The notes: a model not told the origin generated them from the letters alone. DNA of 64,000 nucleotides from Sulfurimonas sp. CG01_land_8_20_14_3_00_36_23 (GCA_002781365.1 PETN01000016.1:1-64000), one strand, 5' to 3'; counted from the stretch's first letter, positions 8,933 to 18,644 are shown. Translations and numbers: made by a program.

Positions 8933-10396
8933 TTAGATATGGATAGGTATATCAGGGTTGGCTTCTTGAACCATTTCATCTAGGTAAAGAAAAAGCGTTT
9001 GGGAGTTCAACTCCATCTCGCGCATAGCTTGGACGACTACGTCATAGTGCACCTCAGATACGCAATCGCCTTCTTTGACACAAGACATGACAGACAAGAC
9101 ACTATTATGCACATTAGCATGAGGAGCTTCTAGCTTCGCATAAGTCGCTGTTTTGCTAAATTTCTCTTTTCCTTTTCCTTCATAGTACCATTTTCCCATT
9201 CTGCAGCCGTGGTGATCTGTGAAGGATTTGGCTAGCTCTTGATCTTCACGTATGATTGCAGAGTAGGCGTTATGTTTGAAAATGATATGGTCAATTTTAA
9301 CAAGTGTCGTATAGAGTGAATCATCAATGACACTCGACATTTTTGCTGTCTGTGTCACGGTCTCACTAAACTCACTGATAACCTCTTCAAAGTCAGAGAT
9401 ATTCTTTTGAGAATCGGTTGCAAGATCGTTCATCTCTTGCGAGTTAGTCATGATATCCGTTGCCTCTTGTTTAAGCGTTTGAAGTGTCATGGAAATCTCT
9501 GCTGTAGCCTTTTGTGTTCTCTCCGCCAGTTTTCTTACTTCATCAGCAACAACAGCAAACCCTCGGCCATGTTCACCTGCACGCGCTGCTTCTATGGCTG
9601 CATTGAGTGCTAATAAGTTGGTCTGTTCGGCAATATCTTTAATAAGTTCAGCAATAGTGCTAATCTCATTGGTTCTTTCATTTAAAGAGGAGATGGCTGT
9701 GTGTGAACCTGAAATAAGCTCGATGAGGTGTTCAATGTCATCTATAATTGTATTTACACTCTCTTTTGATCCTTCCACTTTTTGTGCTGTGGCAATTGCT
9801 GCTACATTTATCTGTTTTGTAAGGTTCGTGCTCTTAATGACATCCGTTTGTAAAACAGCCAAGCCTTTGGAAACTCCACCGCTTGTTTTCTCAAACTCTT
9901 TTACCATATCGGAACCTAATTGGTCTTTATGTGCTTGGGCAATCGCCACAACAACACTCTCAAGACTTGGACCAATCGCACTGAAGTCACCTTTGTAGCC
10001 ATCTGGAAAAATGATTCGTTTTTCATTTCCCGCGTTTGCCTCAACGACAGAAATATGAATATCTCTTAATACCTGTTCTGTTTGATCTAGCATATCATTG
10101 ATAGCGAGTGCTAAAGGACGCATAAGATGTTTTTTTTCTATTCCTGTAATCCGAGTCGATAGATTTCCTTGACCAGCATTCATAAGAACATCACGAATTT
10201 GACGTACAAGTGTATCATCAAATATATTGCTGCTAAGTGCACCTACAGGTATGAAAAGTGTGACAAAAGAGAGAACGGTAAAAATTGCCGCTGGAATGTA
10301 TAAGCCATAGAGTGCAAATGTTACTACAGCAAGAAAAGAGATGCTAAAGGAGAGGAGAACTTGCATATTGTTGAAGAGTGAGAATAAATTTGTCAT
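8933..10396 (-). CDS. Methyl-accepting chemotaxis protein without periplasmic sensor, with CZB domain
   Basis: A 487-residue receptor. A hydrophobic hairpin at about 8-55 has almost no periplasmic loop and leads into a HAMP-like region and the signalling domain with its hairpin tip ([22 protein letters not shown]). The C-terminal about 110 residues are a chemoreceptor zinc-binding (CZB) domain, with its His and Cys ligands visible in [18 protein letters not shown] and [14 protein letters not shown] domains bind zinc through a Cys/His site and have been linked to sensing of hypochlorous acid and metal state. The gene starts 53 bases before the end of the upstream PAS gene and has its own AAGGA 7 bases before ATG. 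The membrane-hairpin layout without a ligand domain resembles CetA/Aer energy-taxis receptors, which take their signal from a PAS partner. Confidence 0.85.
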   Translation of the reverse strand: MTNLFSLFNNMQVLLSFSISFLAVVTFALYGLYIPAAIFTVLSFVTLFIPVGALSSNIFDDTLVRQIRDVLMNAGQGNLSTRITGIEKKHLMRPLALAINDMLDQTEQVLRDIHISVVEANAGNEKRIIFPDGYKGDFSAIGPSLESVVVAIAQAHKDQLGSDMVKEFEKTSGGVSKGLAVLQTDVIKSTNLTKQINVAAIATAQKVEGSKESVNTIIDDIEHLIELISGSHTAISSLNERTNEISTIAELIKDIAEQTNLLALNAAIEAARAGEHGRGFAVVADEVRKLAERTQKATAEISMTLQTLKQEATDIMTNSQEMNDLATDSQKNISDFEEVISEFSETVTQTAKMSSVIDDSLYTTLVKIDHIIFKHNAYSAIIREDQELAKSFTDHHGCRMGKWYYEGKGKEKFSKTATYAKLEAPHANVHNSVLSVMSCVKEGDCVSEVHYDVVVQAMREMELNSQTLFLYLDEMVQEANPDIPIHI

Positions 10397-10874
10397 AACT
10401 AGTTCCTTTGGCTCTTAACACTTTCTCAAGTGCTGCTTTTGATGCTTCTATCCCTTCAGAACGCTCTGCTGCAAGGAGTTGCTTATAAAGTTGAGGTATG
10501 CTCTCCATTGCTATCTTGCTTGGCTTGCGTCTCACAGATTGAAAATCACGAATATTGCCTTGCTTATCGAGTGTCGAGGTAATATTCGCAAAGCCCCAAT
10601 AGGAAGAACCATCTTTACACATGTTTTTTACATAGGCAAAAATCTCTTTTTTCTGCTGTATCCGCTCCCATAAGTATTGAAAAATGATTTTTGGCATTTC
10701 TGGATGTCTTAAGATTGAATGCGTCTGATGTAATAACTCAGATTCCCCATAGCCTGAAAGCTTGACAAAAGCTCTATTTCCATAGATTATTCTTCCCATT
10801 CTATCTGTTTTAGAAACAATAAAATCATCAGAAGTCAACTCTTTTTCCGTTTTGGTATGATTTAAGATTTGCAT
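10344..10874 (-). CDS. PAS domain protein, CetB/Aer-type sensor partner
   Basis: A soluble 176-residue protein with a single PAS domain (about residues 15-120) of the Aer/CetB type: [17 protein letters not shown], then [19 protein letters not shown], then [11 protein letters not shown]. In that family the PAS domain binds FAD and reports redox or electron-transport state; FAD binding here is inference. A short helical tail follows. The gene overlaps the downstream chemoreceptor by 53 bases, so the two are translated together, as expected for a bipartite energy-taxis receptor. In Campylobacter jejuni the corresponding split pair is CetA/CetB. Confidence 0.78.
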   Translation of the reverse strand: MQILNHTKTEKELTSDDFIVSKTDRMGRIIYGNRAFVKLSGYGESELLHQTHSILRHPEMPKIIFQYLWERIQQKKEIFAYVKNMCKDGSSYWGFANITSTLDKQGNIRDFQSVRRKPSKIAMESIPQLYKQLLAAERSEGIEASKAALEKVLRAKGTSYDKFILTLQQYASSPLL

Positions 10875-10977
10875 AATAAACCTCCTTGGTTCATTTTTGT
10901 TTTATTGTACTATAGCGTATAAATTTTTAAATTTTTTTTAAGGAACTTTCTTTAAGTAAAAATTAATGTATAAAGTG

Positions 10978-11027
10978 AAATATATATTGCAAAATGAAAT
11001 ATATTTTGCAAAATGCAATATATATTT
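10978..11027. promoter_or_regulatory. Nested palindromes upstream of two divergent genes (candidate operator)
   Basis: A perfect 14-base inverted repeat, AAATATATATTGCA at 10978-10991 and its complement at 11014-11027, flanks a 22-base centre. A second inverted repeat lies inside it: TGCAAAAT at 10988-10995 and ATTTTGCA at 11003-11010. It lies in the 198-base gap between the PAS/chemoreceptor operon (minus) and the zinc-ribbon gene (plus). The arrangement suits a dimeric transcription factor; which one is unknown. Confidence 0.4.
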
Positions 11028-11072
11028 TGAATTATATTTTTTTGTACTACGATTTGATGATAAGGAAAGCAG

Positions 11073-11417
11073 ATGATTTTAGGAAAATGTCCCTATTGTG
11101 AAGATGGAAGTATAGAAGTAAGAGACAAAGTGGTAAGGGGCAAAAAAGTAAAGCTCTATGCTTGTACGAATGCTCACTGGAAAACTGAAGATGGAGAGAT
11201 GTTTGAACCAACAGAACTTTCCACATGCCAATTTAAGATATGGCAAAACGCATTAGCAAAATATGGAAAATGGCTCTCCTACAAAGAGGTAAGAGAGTTG
11301 CTAGAGGGAGAACCAGTTGAGGTAGAGCTTTTGAGTAAAAAGTATGGAAAGAAAATTTATTACGTCAAAGAGATGATTTTAAATGAGGAGTATGGAGTAA
11401 GCGTCATCTGGGACTAG
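11073..11417 (+). CDS. Small protein with topoisomerase-like zinc ribbon
   Basis: A 114-residue protein. The N-terminus has a one-sided zinc ribbon, CPYCEDGSIEVR followed by YACTN, similar to the C-terminal zinc fingers of DNA topoisomerase I, and another Cys follows at STCQ. The rest is basic and helical (GKWLSYKEVRELLEG) with no fold I can name. The start is supported by AAGGA at 11062-11066. A DNA- or RNA-binding role is plausible from the ribbon alone. It contains one copy of the recurrent word (11219-11230), read as STCQ. Confidence 0.7.
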   Translation: MILGKCPYCEDGSIEVRDKVVRGKKVKLYACTNAHWKTEDGEMFEPTELSTCQFKIWQNALAKYGKWLSYKEVRELLEGEPVEVELLSKKYGKKIYYVKEMILNEEYGVSVIWD

Positions 11418-11459
11418 ATAGATTTCTTGATACTGCATACTGCTTTTTAGCTAATTGTG

Positions 11460-11465
11460 TATAAT
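11460..11465 (+). promoter_or_regulatory. Predicted -10 box for mqo
   Basis: TATAAT lies 38 bases before the mqo ATG in an AT-rich stretch, with no -35 box, as is usual for Campylobacterota vegetative promoters. Confidence 0.5.
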
Positions 11466-11502
11466 GCTTTGAAATAGAACTTTTTAAACAAAAGAGGGGC
11501 AG

Positions 11503-12867
11503 ATGACACAAAACCATTACGATGTAATCATAATTGGAGGGGGCGTTTCAGGTGCAGCACTTTTTTATGAGCTCGGTAGATATACAACTACAAAAAGTAT
11601 CTGTCTTTTAGAGAAGTATGGCTCTTTGGCTTCACTCAACTCAAATGGTTCTGCAAACTCTCAGACGATACATTGCGGAGATATTGAGACGAACTACACT
11701 TTGGAAAAGGCTGCCAAGGTGAAGAGAACTGCAAAAATGGTTGAGAAGTATTGTCTCTCTCATGGCTATGAAGATAAGGTTATCTTCTCTCATCAAAAGC
11801 TAGCCCTTGGTGTTGGACATGAAGAGGTCAATTATATGCGACATAGATATGAAGAGTTTAAAACTCTCTATCCCTATCTTAAACTCTACACAAAAGAGCA
11901 ACTAGCAGAAATAGAACCTGCAGTTATCTTTGATAAAGATGGAAAAGAGCGACCAGAAGATATAGTTGGCATAGGAGCGCAAGGAGAATACACGACCGTT
12001 GACTTTAAAGCTCTCAGCGATACTTTCATAGATAACACCCTTAAGATAAAAGATAAAATCACAGATATATTTTTTAACAATGAAGTAAAACAGATTCAGA
12101 AGATTGGGTCTACTTACCATGTTCAGACGACCATGAGCCAGTTTACAGCTGACTTTGTTGTTGTGGATGCAGGCGCGCATAGCCTTTTTCTTGCTCATAA
12201 GATGGGGTATGGACTTGATTATGGTTGTCTACCGATGGCGGGGAGTTTTTATATGGGAAATCGAAAGATTCTCAATGGGAAAGTCTATATGGTTCAAAAT
12301 CCAAAGCTCCCATTTGCCGCACTTCATGGAGATCCAGATATTTTAGTAAGTGGGTTTACCCGCTTTGGTCCTACTGCGCTTATGCTTCCAAAACTAGAGC
12401 GCTTTAAGCCTGGAACCTACATGGACTTCTTCAAAACCCTAAGGCTTGATTGGACTGTTTTGAAGATATTTTATGATTTGTTCAAAGATGCTGATATACG
12501 AAACTATGTTCTAAAAAACTTTATGTTTGAAGTACCCTACATCAATAAAAAACTCTTTTTACAAGATGCAAGAAAAATTGTTCCATCCTTAAGTGAAGAG
12601 GATATCTCTTACGCAAAAGGTTTTGGTGGAGTAAGACCACAAATTCTTGATAAAAAAAATCAAAAGTTGATGCTCGGAGAGGCTTCAATCAATACAGGTG
12701 AAGGAATCATATTTAACATGACACCCTCTCCTGGTGCGACCTCTTGTTTAGGAAATGCGGTGCGAGATGTTGAGGCTATATGCAAGTATCTTGGATTAGA
12801 GTTTGATGAAAAGTTATTTAATGCTGAATTGGTAGATGAAGAGCCTACAAAAGGAGAAAACCTATGA
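11503..12867 (+). CDS. mqo: Malate:quinone oxidoreductase-like FAD-dependent dehydrogenase
   Basis: A 454-residue flavoprotein. The N-terminal Rossmann motif YDVIIIGGGVSGAALFYELG binds FAD; the conserved NSNGSANSQTIHCGDIETNY and the C-terminal GFGGVRPQI and MTPSPGATSCLGNAVRD segments fit the Mqo family. Mqo oxidises malate to oxaloacetate at the membrane and passes electrons to quinone, replacing NAD-dependent malate dehydrogenase in the TCA cycle. No transmembrane segment is visible, which fits a peripheral membrane enzyme. The ATG overlap with the next gene (12864-12867) couples it to a glycosyltransferase, a pairing whose meaning is unclear. A related quinone-linked 2-hydroxyacid oxidase cannot be excluded. 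Confidence 0.78.
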   Translation: MTQNHYDVIIIGGGVSGAALFYELGRYTTTKSICLLEKYGSLASLNSNGSANSQTIHCGDIETNYTLEKAAKVKRTAKMVEKYCLSHGYEDKVIFSHQKLALGVGHEEVNYMRHRYEEFKTLYPYLKLYTKEQLAEIEPAVIFDKDGKERPEDIVGIGAQGEYTTVDFKALSDTFIDNTLKIKDKITDIFFNNEVKQIQKIGSTYHVQTTMSQFTADFVVVDAGAHSLFLAHKMGYGLDYGCLPMAGSFYMGNRKILNGKVYMVQNPKLPFAALHGDPDILVSGFTRFGPTALMLPKLERFKPGTYMDFFKTLRLDWTVLKIFYDLFKDADIRNYVLKNFMFEVPYINKKLFLQDARKIVPSLSEEDISYAKGFGGVRPQILDKKNQKLMLGEASINTGEGIIFNMTPSPGATSCLGNAVRDVEAICKYLGLEFDEKLFNAELVDEEPTKGENL

Positions 12868-13994
12868 GTCAAGAGCCTAACAAAAGAAAGAGACTTCTTT
12901 ATATTACCGACCAGCAGGAGTATGCAGATAATGGAGCGATAGGTCCTCTGTTTAACGGTTACCTTAAAGAGTATTGTGATGTACATATTGTCTATTTTAC
13001 AAAGTACAAAAATAGTTTTCAGGCAAAAGAGCATGATTATATCGTTCCAAAACAGTATAAAAAAGAGATTTGTAGGTATTTAACTGCGAAAGATGTTGAC
13101 CTTTACTCTTTTGATTTTGTTTTTGTTCGCAATATGTTTGATATTTTAAGTGATGTATTAAACAATCGTGATAAGTATGGATATAAAGTAGGCTACAGAG
13201 TCTCTTTTCCAAAAACATTGCAAGCGAGCGAATCAAGAAAAGCAAACAATACAAACACTCTTTTTGGCTCGATTCGCTCCTATTTTGACATCGCTTCTAA
13301 AAAACACCTTCTTTCTCAGTGTGACCTTTTTATGCCAACATCCAAGGATATGGAGGAAAAATTTTATGCAGACAGCGGGGTAAGAAGTTTTCCTCTTCCT
13401 GCAGGCTTAGACCCTGCAAGAATTACTCCACACAAAAAGTCCGAGGGAGATGCATGTCATTTTATTTATGTCGGCACTTTAGACTCTCTTAGAAGATTTG
13501 AAGAGATTTTAGTTGCATTCCGTAAAGTTACATCTAAAAACTGGCACTTAAATATTTCCACTTTCAATCCGCAATTTGCAAGAGAAGTTATGAGCAGATA
13601 CCATACTATCGCTGATACAGTAACGATTTTAGAAGCGTTTAATCTTAATGAGTTGATGAAACAAATTGATGATTGTGATGTAGGGATAGCTCTTTTGCCT
13701 AATATCCCTATTTATAGTACTACAGTTTCCTCTAAAATTATGGACTACTACACCTGTGCTATTCCAGCCATGCTTACAGATAACCCTAAAAATCGTACAC
13801 TTTTTGATGATAATGATGCTCTCTTTTGTGACTTTAATGAAGCATCAATAGTCGCAAAAATAGAGCAAATCATAAATATGTCTGATGAAGAGATTGCAAA
13901 AATGGGAACAGCGGGACAAAATAAATTGCTTAGCCATAAAAGAAACTATAAAATAATGGCTCAAAAACTTTATGAGGAGCTAGAAAAACTTTAA
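12864..13994 (+). CDS. Glycosyltransferase, GT4-like
   Basis: A 376-residue protein with the two-domain layout of GT-B glycosyltransferases. The C-terminal half has HFIYVGTLDSLRRFEEIL (start of the donor-binding domain) and then DVGIALLPNIPIYSTTVSSKIMDYYTCAIPAML, the region that in GT4 enzymes holds the EX7E nucleotide-sugar site. The second acidic residue is not obvious, so classification is by overall pattern. It likely adds a sugar to a surface glycan or glycolipid; donor and acceptor are unknown. It overlaps mqo by 4 bases (ATGA) and is probably co-transcribed with it. Confidence 0.7.
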   Translation: MSQEPNKRKRLLYITDQQEYADNGAIGPLFNGYLKEYCDVHIVYFTKYKNSFQAKEHDYIVPKQYKKEICRYLTAKDVDLYSFDFVFVRNMFDILSDVLNNRDKYGYKVGYRVSFPKTLQASESRKANNTNTLFGSIRSYFDIASKKHLLSQCDLFMPTSKDMEEKFYADSGVRSFPLPAGLDPARITPHKKSEGDACHFIYVGTLDSLRRFEEILVAFRKVTSKNWHLNISTFNPQFAREVMSRYHTIADTVTILEAFNLNELMKQIDDCDVGIALLPNIPIYSTTVSSKIMDYYTCAIPAMLTDNPKNRTLFDDNDALFCDFNEASIVAKIEQIINMSDEEIAKMGTAGQNKLLSHKRNYKIMAQKLYEELEKL

Positions 13995-14345
13995 AGAGTT
14001 TACTCTTCTCTCTAACTCTTTTGTTCTATGGATTGAAAATCCCCAAAATAGATAGTATTGGAAATCTTATCAATAAATTCAACACGATTAATAAATCTTT
14101 TACATTTTATTGGGTACAATCCACCTCCGCTTTGCTGTTTTAACAAAAAACGAAAGAGTATTTCTATCTTTATGTATGAGATTACAGAAGATAAAAGTAT
14201 TGGCAAGCTAAAGATTGTTTGCCTAAAAGCAGCAAAGATGAAAAACTAAGTTTCATTAAATTCTCACGTAAGCGATGGATTATAATGAGTGTATAGAACT
14301 TGAACATCTGCTCAAATTCTATGAGATTTATATTAAGGACTTTCA
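13995..14345. other. 350-base intergenic region before rpmJ
   Basis: No convincing gene. A TACAAT at 14115-14120 may be an upstream promoter. A short inverted repeat (GGCAAGC near 14202 with GTTTGCC near 14217) could form a weak hairpin. TATAAT at 14281-14286 is the best rpmJ promoter. Short reading frames here have no ribosome site and no recognisable product. In many bacteria secY and infA would lie here; they are absent. Confidence 0.5.
14281..14286 (+). promoter_or_regulatory. Predicted -10 box for the rpmJ-rplQ operon
   Basis: TATAAT, 60 bases before the rpmJ ATG, with no recognisable -35. It would drive rpmJ-rpsM-rpsK-rpsD-rpoA-rplQ. Confidence 0.55.
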
Positions 14346-14459
14346 ATGAAAGTAAGAGCTTCAGTTAAGAAGATGTGTGATGATTGTAAGATCATTAAAC
14401 GAAAAGGCATTGTCAGAGTAATCTGCAAAGTTAAAAAACATAAACAGAGACAAGGATAA
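14346..14459 (+). CDS. rpmJ: Ribosomal protein L36 (bL36)
   Basis: A 37-residue protein, [17 protein letters not shown] followed by [20 protein letters not shown], the full length of bL36. Cys at CDDC and VIC, with the late His, form the zinc site of the C+ type. It binds 23S rRNA in the large subunit. It is the first gene of the operon and ends 2 bases before rpsM, so the pair is tightly coupled. Confidence 0.95.
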   Translation: MKVRASVKKMCDDCKIIKRKGIVRVICKVKKHKQRQG

Positions 14460-14461
14460 CC

Positions 14462-14824
14462 ATGGCTCGTATTTCCGGTGTTGATTTACCTAAAAAGAAA
14501 AGAATAGAGTATGGTCTAACATACATCTATGGTATTGGTTTACATGCTTCTCGTCTAATCTTAGATGCGACAGGTATTGACTATAACAAAAGAGTTTTCG
14601 AATTGAACGAAGAAGATGTAGCAGCTATTACAAATGAGATTCGCGCTAGCCATATGGTTGAGGGTGATTTACGTAAAAAAGTTGCTATGGATATTAAGGC
14701 ACTTATGGATTTAGGTTCATATAGAGGTCTACGTCACCGTCGTGGTCTTCCATGTCGTGGTCAAAAAACAAAGACAAATGCGCGTACTCGTAAGGGTAAA
14801 CGTAAAACTGTCGGCGCAGCGTAA
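14462..14824 (+). CDS. rpsM: Ribosomal protein S13 (uS13)
   Basis: A 120-residue small-subunit protein of the head domain, which contacts the P-site tRNA and forms inter-subunit bridges. It begins [20 protein letters not shown], has the helix-two-turn-helix segment [14 protein letters not shown], and ends with the conserved [20 protein letters not shown] and a basic tail. It follows rpmJ by 2 bases and precedes rpsK by 10, in the standard order rpmJ-rpsM-rpsK-rpsD-rpoA-rplQ. Confidence 0.97.
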   Translation: MARISGVDLPKKKRIEYGLTYIYGIGLHASRLILDATGIDYNKRVFELNEEDVAAITNEIRASHMVEGDLRKKVAMDIKALMDLGSYRGLRHRRGLPCRGQKTKTNARTRKGKRKTVGAA

Positions 14825-14834
14825 GGGATTATAG

Positions 14835-15227
14835 ATGGCAAAAAGAAAAGCTGTTAGAAAAAAAGTAGTAAAGAAAAATATTGCACGTGGTATCTGCCAC
14901 ATCTCTGCATCATTTAACAATACTCTTGTAACTATTACAGATGAAATGGGTAACATGATTGCTTGGAGTTCTGCTGGAAGTTTAGGCTTCAAAGGTAGTA
15001 AAAAATCTACTCCATTCGCGGCTCAAGCAGCTGTAGAAGATGCAGTAGCAAAAGCACAAGTACATGGTATAAAAGAACTTGGTATTAAAGTTCAAGGTCC
15101 TGGTTCAGGTCGTGAGACTGCAACTAAAGCAGTAGGTGGTATTGAGGGTATTCGTGTTACATTTATGAAAGATGTTACTGCATTACCACACAATGGTTGT
15201 CGCGCACCTAAGCGTCGTAGAGTTTAA
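14835..15227 (+). CDS. rpsK: Ribosomal protein S11 (uS11)
   Basis: A 130-residue protein of the 30S platform, near the E site and the Shine-Dalgarno helix. Typical segments are [38 protein letters not shown] and the C-terminal [13 protein letters not shown]. In E. coli uS11 carries an isoAsp at an Asn-Gly; the HNGC here is the matching position. Standard operon position between rpsM and rpsD. Confidence 0.97.
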   Translation: MAKRKAVRKKVVKKNIARGICHISASFNNTLVTITDEMGNMIAWSSAGSLGFKGSKKSTPFAAQAAVEDAVAKAQVHGIKELGIKVQGPGSGRETATKAVGGIEGIRVTFMKDVTALPHNGCRAPKRRRV

Positions 15228-15238
15228 GGAGATTACTG

Positions 15239-15865
15239 ATGGCAAGATATAGAGGTCCAGTAGAAAAAATCGAAAGAAGATTCGGTGTAAGTCTTAACCT
15301 TAAAGGTGAGCGTCGTTTAGCAGGGAAATCTGCATTAGAAAAACGTCCGTATGGTCCAGGTCAACACGGTCAACGTCGTAAAAAAGTATCTGAGTACGGC
15401 TTACAACTAAATGAAAAGCAAAAAGCTAAATTCATGTATGGTGTTTCTGAGAAACAATTCCGCGCGTTATTCGTAGAAGCAAAAAGAAGAGATGGTAATA
15501 CAGGAACAAACCTTGTTACTCTAATCGAACAAAGATTAGACAACGTTGTTTACAGAATGGGATTTGCATCAACTCGTCGTTTTGCACGTCAATTAGTTAC
15601 TCATGGTCACTTTTTAGTAGATGGAAATAAAGTTGATATTCCTTCTTACCGTGTTAAACCAGGTCAAAAAATTGAAGTTCGTGAATCAAGCAAGAAAAAT
15701 GTACAAATTGTTCGTGCTATTGAATTAACAAATCAAACTGGTTTAGCTCCATGGGTAGACATTGATTCTGAAAAAGTTTTTGGTATCTTTACTCGTTTAC
15801 CAGAGCGTGAAGAAGTTGTTATACCTGTTGAAGAACGTTTAATCGTTGAACTTTACTCAAAATAG
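15239..15865 (+). CDS. rpsD: Ribosomal protein S4 (uS4)
   Basis: A 208-residue primary 16S rRNA-binding protein that nucleates 30S assembly. It has the S4 RNA-binding fold at about 95-160 ([20 protein letters not shown], then [19 protein letters not shown]). The N-terminus lacks the four-Cys zinc site, so it is the C-minus form. In E. coli S4 represses its own operon by binding mRNA; no matching leader is evident here. The start has GGAG 7 bases upstream. Confidence 0.97.
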   Translation: MARYRGPVEKIERRFGVSLNLKGERRLAGKSALEKRPYGPGQHGQRRKKVSEYGLQLNEKQKAKFMYGVSEKQFRALFVEAKRRDGNTGTNLVTLIEQRLDNVVYRMGFASTRRFARQLVTHGHFLVDGNKVDIPSYRVKPGQKIEVRESSKKNVQIVRAIELTNQTGLAPWVDIDSEKVFGIFTRLPEREEVVIPVEERLIVELYSK

Positions 15866-15888
15866 TAATTAAAACTAAGGGCGTATGA

Positions 15889-16881
15889 ATGAAAAAAATT
15901 AAAACTACTCCACTTGCTCCACAAGCGTTCGAGGTAGAGCAAATTAGTGAGAATGAAGCTAATATTATGGCATACCCATTTGAAACTGGTTATGCTATTT
16001 CTTTGGCTCATCCACTTCGCCGTTTTTTATTAAGCAGTTCAGTTGGTTATGCTCCAATATCTATCAAAATCGAGGGTGCTAAACATGAGTTTGACTCAGT
16101 TCGTGGTATGCTTGAAGATATATCAGACTTTATCTTAAATCTTAAAGAGATTCGCTTTAAGCTTAAATATGAAGCAGTTGAAGCAGAAATAAACTACAGT
16201 TTTGCTGGTCCTTGTACAATTAAAGGCTCAGATTTAAACAAAGAAAAAGTAGAAATCGTTACTCCAGATGCGCACCTTGCAACTTTAAATGAAGATGCAA
16301 CACTTAATTTTACAATTAAGATAGCTCAGGGTATCGGTTATGTTGCTAGTGAAGATACACATGACAAACTTGAAGATGGATATATTGCACTTGATGCTTA
16401 TTTCACTCCAGTTCGTAGTGCAACATACAAAATTGAGAATGTACTTGTAGAAGACAATCCTAATTTTGAAAGAGTTATTTTAAACATTAGAACTGATGGA
16501 CAAATTTCTCCATTAGATGCGTTTAGAAACTCTTTAGAAGTTATGTATTCTCAACTTGCAGTATTTAACAGCGAAATCAGCATAAAAGCTCCTATCGCTA
16601 TTGAAAGAGTAGAAGAGAATCCAGATCTTAAAAAGTTAACAACTAACATTGATAGCTTAGGATTAAGTGCTCGTAGTTTTAACTGCCTTGACAGATCTAA
16701 CATTAAATTAATTGGTGAAATAGTACTTATGAGTACAAATGATTTAAAAAATGTTAAAAATCTAGGCAAAAAGTCATATGATGAGATCGTAGAAAAAGTG
16801 CAAGAGTTTGGTTTTGCAGTTGGTGCTGATCTTGCAGATGATGTTATTGCAGCATTAAAAAAGAAAATTGAAGCAAAATAA
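15889..16881 (+). CDS. rpoA: RNA polymerase alpha subunit
   Basis: A 330-residue subunit. The N-terminal domain (about 1-230) dimerises and binds beta and beta' ([36 protein letters not shown]). A linker leads to the C-terminal domain (about 250-325), with the helix-hairpin-helix [23 protein letters not shown] and [19 protein letters not shown] that contacts UP elements and activators. Genes in this window lack clear -35 boxes, so alpha CTD contacts with AT-rich upstream DNA may matter, which is inference. It precedes rplQ by 12 bases. Confidence 0.97.
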   Translation: MKKIKTTPLAPQAFEVEQISENEANIMAYPFETGYAISLAHPLRRFLLSSSVGYAPISIKIEGAKHEFDSVRGMLEDISDFILNLKEIRFKLKYEAVEAEINYSFAGPCTIKGSDLNKEKVEIVTPDAHLATLNEDATLNFTIKIAQGIGYVASEDTHDKLEDGYIALDAYFTPVRSATYKIENVLVEDNPNFERVILNIRTDGQISPLDAFRNSLEVMYSQLAVFNSEISIKAPIAIERVEENPDLKKLTTNIDSLGLSARSFNCLDRSNIKLIGEIVLMSTNDLKNVKNLGKKSYDEIVEKVQEFGFAVGADLADDVIAALKKKIEAK

Positions 16882-16893
16882 GAGGAATTACAG

Positions 16894-17244
16894 ATGAGAC
16901 ATCGTCATGGATACCGTAAACTAGGTCGTACAAGCGCACACCGTGCAGCTTTGTTAAAAAACCTTAGTATTTCGTTAATAGAACATGGTAAAATAGAAAC
17001 TACTGTTGAAAAAGCAAAAGAACTTAGTTCTTATGTAGAGAAACTTATCACAATCGCTGGTAAGAATGATTCTAATGCGCACAGAACAGTATTCGCGGCG
17101 CTTCAAAGTAAAGAAGCAACAAAAAAATTAGTGAATGAAATAGCTCCTAAGTACGTTGAACGTGCTGGTGGTTATACAAGAATTAATAGAACTAGAATTC
17201 GTCGTGGTGATGCTACTACAATGGCGTTTATCGAACTAGTATAA
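16894..17244 (+). CDS. rplQ: Ribosomal protein L17 (bL17)
   Basis: A 116-residue protein near the exit of the peptide tunnel. It begins [20 protein letters not shown], the family signature, and ends in [14 protein letters not shown]-like sequence. It is the last gene of the operon and is followed 8 bases later by the inverted pair of the recurrent word that forms a terminator-like hairpin. Confidence 0.97.
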   Translation: MRHRHGYRKLGRTSAHRAALLKNLSISLIEHGKIETTVEKAKELSSYVEKLITIAGKNDSNAHRTVFAALQSKEATKKLVNEIAPKYVERAGGYTRINRTRIRRGDATTMAFIELV

Positions 17245-17252
17245 TTTTAATC

Positions 17253-17280
17253 TTGGCATGTGGATTATTCCACATGCCAA
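17253..17280. terminator. Hairpin made by an inverted pair of the recurrent word, after rplQ
   Basis: TTGGCATGTGGA (17253-17264) pairs perfectly with its complement at 17269-17280 around the loop TTAT: a 12-bp stem. No long T run follows (ACTCCTTC), so it may work as a weak terminator or as an mRNA end stabiliser. It is built from two opposed copies of TTCCACATGCCA, as uptake-sequence pairs are in Neisseria and Haemophilus. Confidence 0.6.
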
Positions 17281-17332
17281 CTCCTTCAAACCTTCCCAAT
17301 TCTAAAATACTTTAAATATTAAGAGAGACCCC

Positions 17333-18550
17333 ATGAGTAATTTCGCATTTGGAACTTATAGAATCAGCGATTTAAATCCACAACATATAGCAGCATTGAG
17401 AGAGGCTATTGATTCTGGTATAACAATGATAGATACTTCATCAAACTATATGGATGGTGGGGCTGAGAGAGCAATTGCCCTTGCTCTACGAAGTGTTGAT
17501 AACGATAAAAAAAATAGGATTAAAATTGTTAGTAAGTTTGGCTATATTCAAAATAGCAATATGCAAAAACATAAAGAAAAGCCATTTGAAGAGGTAGTGG
17601 AGTATAGCGAAGATTGTTTTCACTCTATTTCTCAACCCTTTTTACATCAACAACTGAGTGACTCTTTGGAGAGGCTAGAGATGGATTCCATAGAGTGTTA
17701 TCTGATTCATAATCCTGAGTATTACCTCCTTGACGCGATAAACAGAGGTGTCGATAAAGCAAAAAGATTAGATGAGATGTACAGAAGATTGTTTAATGCT
17801 TTTGTGGGTTTAGAGTTAGAAGTTCAAAATAAAAGAATCCAATCTTATGGAATAAGTTCAAATAGCTTCTCTAAACTATATAGTCATGAAGAATTTTTGC
17901 CTTATGAAGATCTTCTCACTTTAGCAGAAAAAGCAGCAGATAAAGTTGGAAATGAAGAACATAGTTTCACTACAATTGAGTTACCAATCAATATTCTTGA
18001 ACAAACTGGCTTGAAATGTGCTGCTTGGGCTAAGAGTAACGGATTAAGAGTTTTAGCAAATAGACCTTTAAATGCAGAACATGAGGGCTTCATGTACAGA
18101 TTGGCTGATTATGATGAGAGCGCTGAGTACTATACGCACTTCAACGAATTGATGGAAGTAAGTGATAATGATACGCTAAGACCTCTTTATAATCTTTTAG
18201 AGCAGTTAGATGTTAATAAACATAAGTTTGGCTGGTTAGGAGACTATGATTCCTTTTTATACTCTCAGATAATTCCACACATGAGAAACTCTTTAAACTC
18301 TGTTAGTGAAGAAAATCGAGAAGTTTTTTTCAATTTTATAGAGCTTTTTTTACAAGAGTATAGAAAAATGGTGGCGTATGAGTGTAGTAAAAGTACAAAA
18401 ATAAAGTTCAAGGATCTTTTTAATGAGTGTAGCGGCAGCATGCAGGAGTGCTCTTTGAGATTCCTTATGAATACTGGAAGTATTGATTATATACTCGTCG
18501 GCATGAGAAAAGAGAGTTATGTGCATGAGATACTCCCATTGCTAGGCTAA
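17333..18550 (+). CDS. Aldo/keto reductase family protein
   Basis: A 405-residue protein of the aldo-keto reductase TIM-barrel fold. The N-terminus FAFGTYRISDLNPQHIAAL resembles strand 1. ITMIDTSSNYMDGGAERAIALAL contains the catalytic Asp and Tyr region, KNRIKIVSKFGYI the Lys, and ECYLIHNPEYYL the position of the catalytic His. The C-terminal SLRFLMNTGSIDYILVGMR fits the NADPH-binding end. The protein is longer than the usual about 320 residues, with an insertion in the second half. Its substrate is unknown; it stands alone after the ribosomal operon. Confidence 0.75.
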   Translation: MSNFAFGTYRISDLNPQHIAALREAIDSGITMIDTSSNYMDGGAERAIALALRSVDNDKKNRIKIVSKFGYIQNSNMQKHKEKPFEEVVEYSEDCFHSISQPFLHQQLSDSLERLEMDSIECYLIHNPEYYLLDAINRGVDKAKRLDEMYRRLFNAFVGLELEVQNKRIQSYGISSNSFSKLYSHEEFLPYEDLLTLAEKAADKVGNEEHSFTTIELPINILEQTGLKCAAWAKSNGLRVLANRPLNAEHEGFMYRLADYDESAEYYTHFNELMEVSDNDTLRPLYNLLEQLDVNKHKFGWLGDYDSFLYSQIIPHMRNSLNSVSEENREVFFNFIELFLQEYRKMVAYECSKSTKIKFKDLFNECSGSMQECSLRFLMNTGSIDYILVGMRKESYVHEILPLLG

Positions 18551-18644
18551 AATTCAAAAGCTAGTTATATATTTTATGACTAGTTAAGCGATATTGTCAT
18601 ATTTTATGATACTTAAATAATAGAGATACCTTTAAAGGATAGAG

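Noticed and set aside
14058-14249. Small ORF of 63 residues upstream of rpmJ
   Set aside because: No ribosome site, no homology I recognise and low-complexity content; kept as intergenic.
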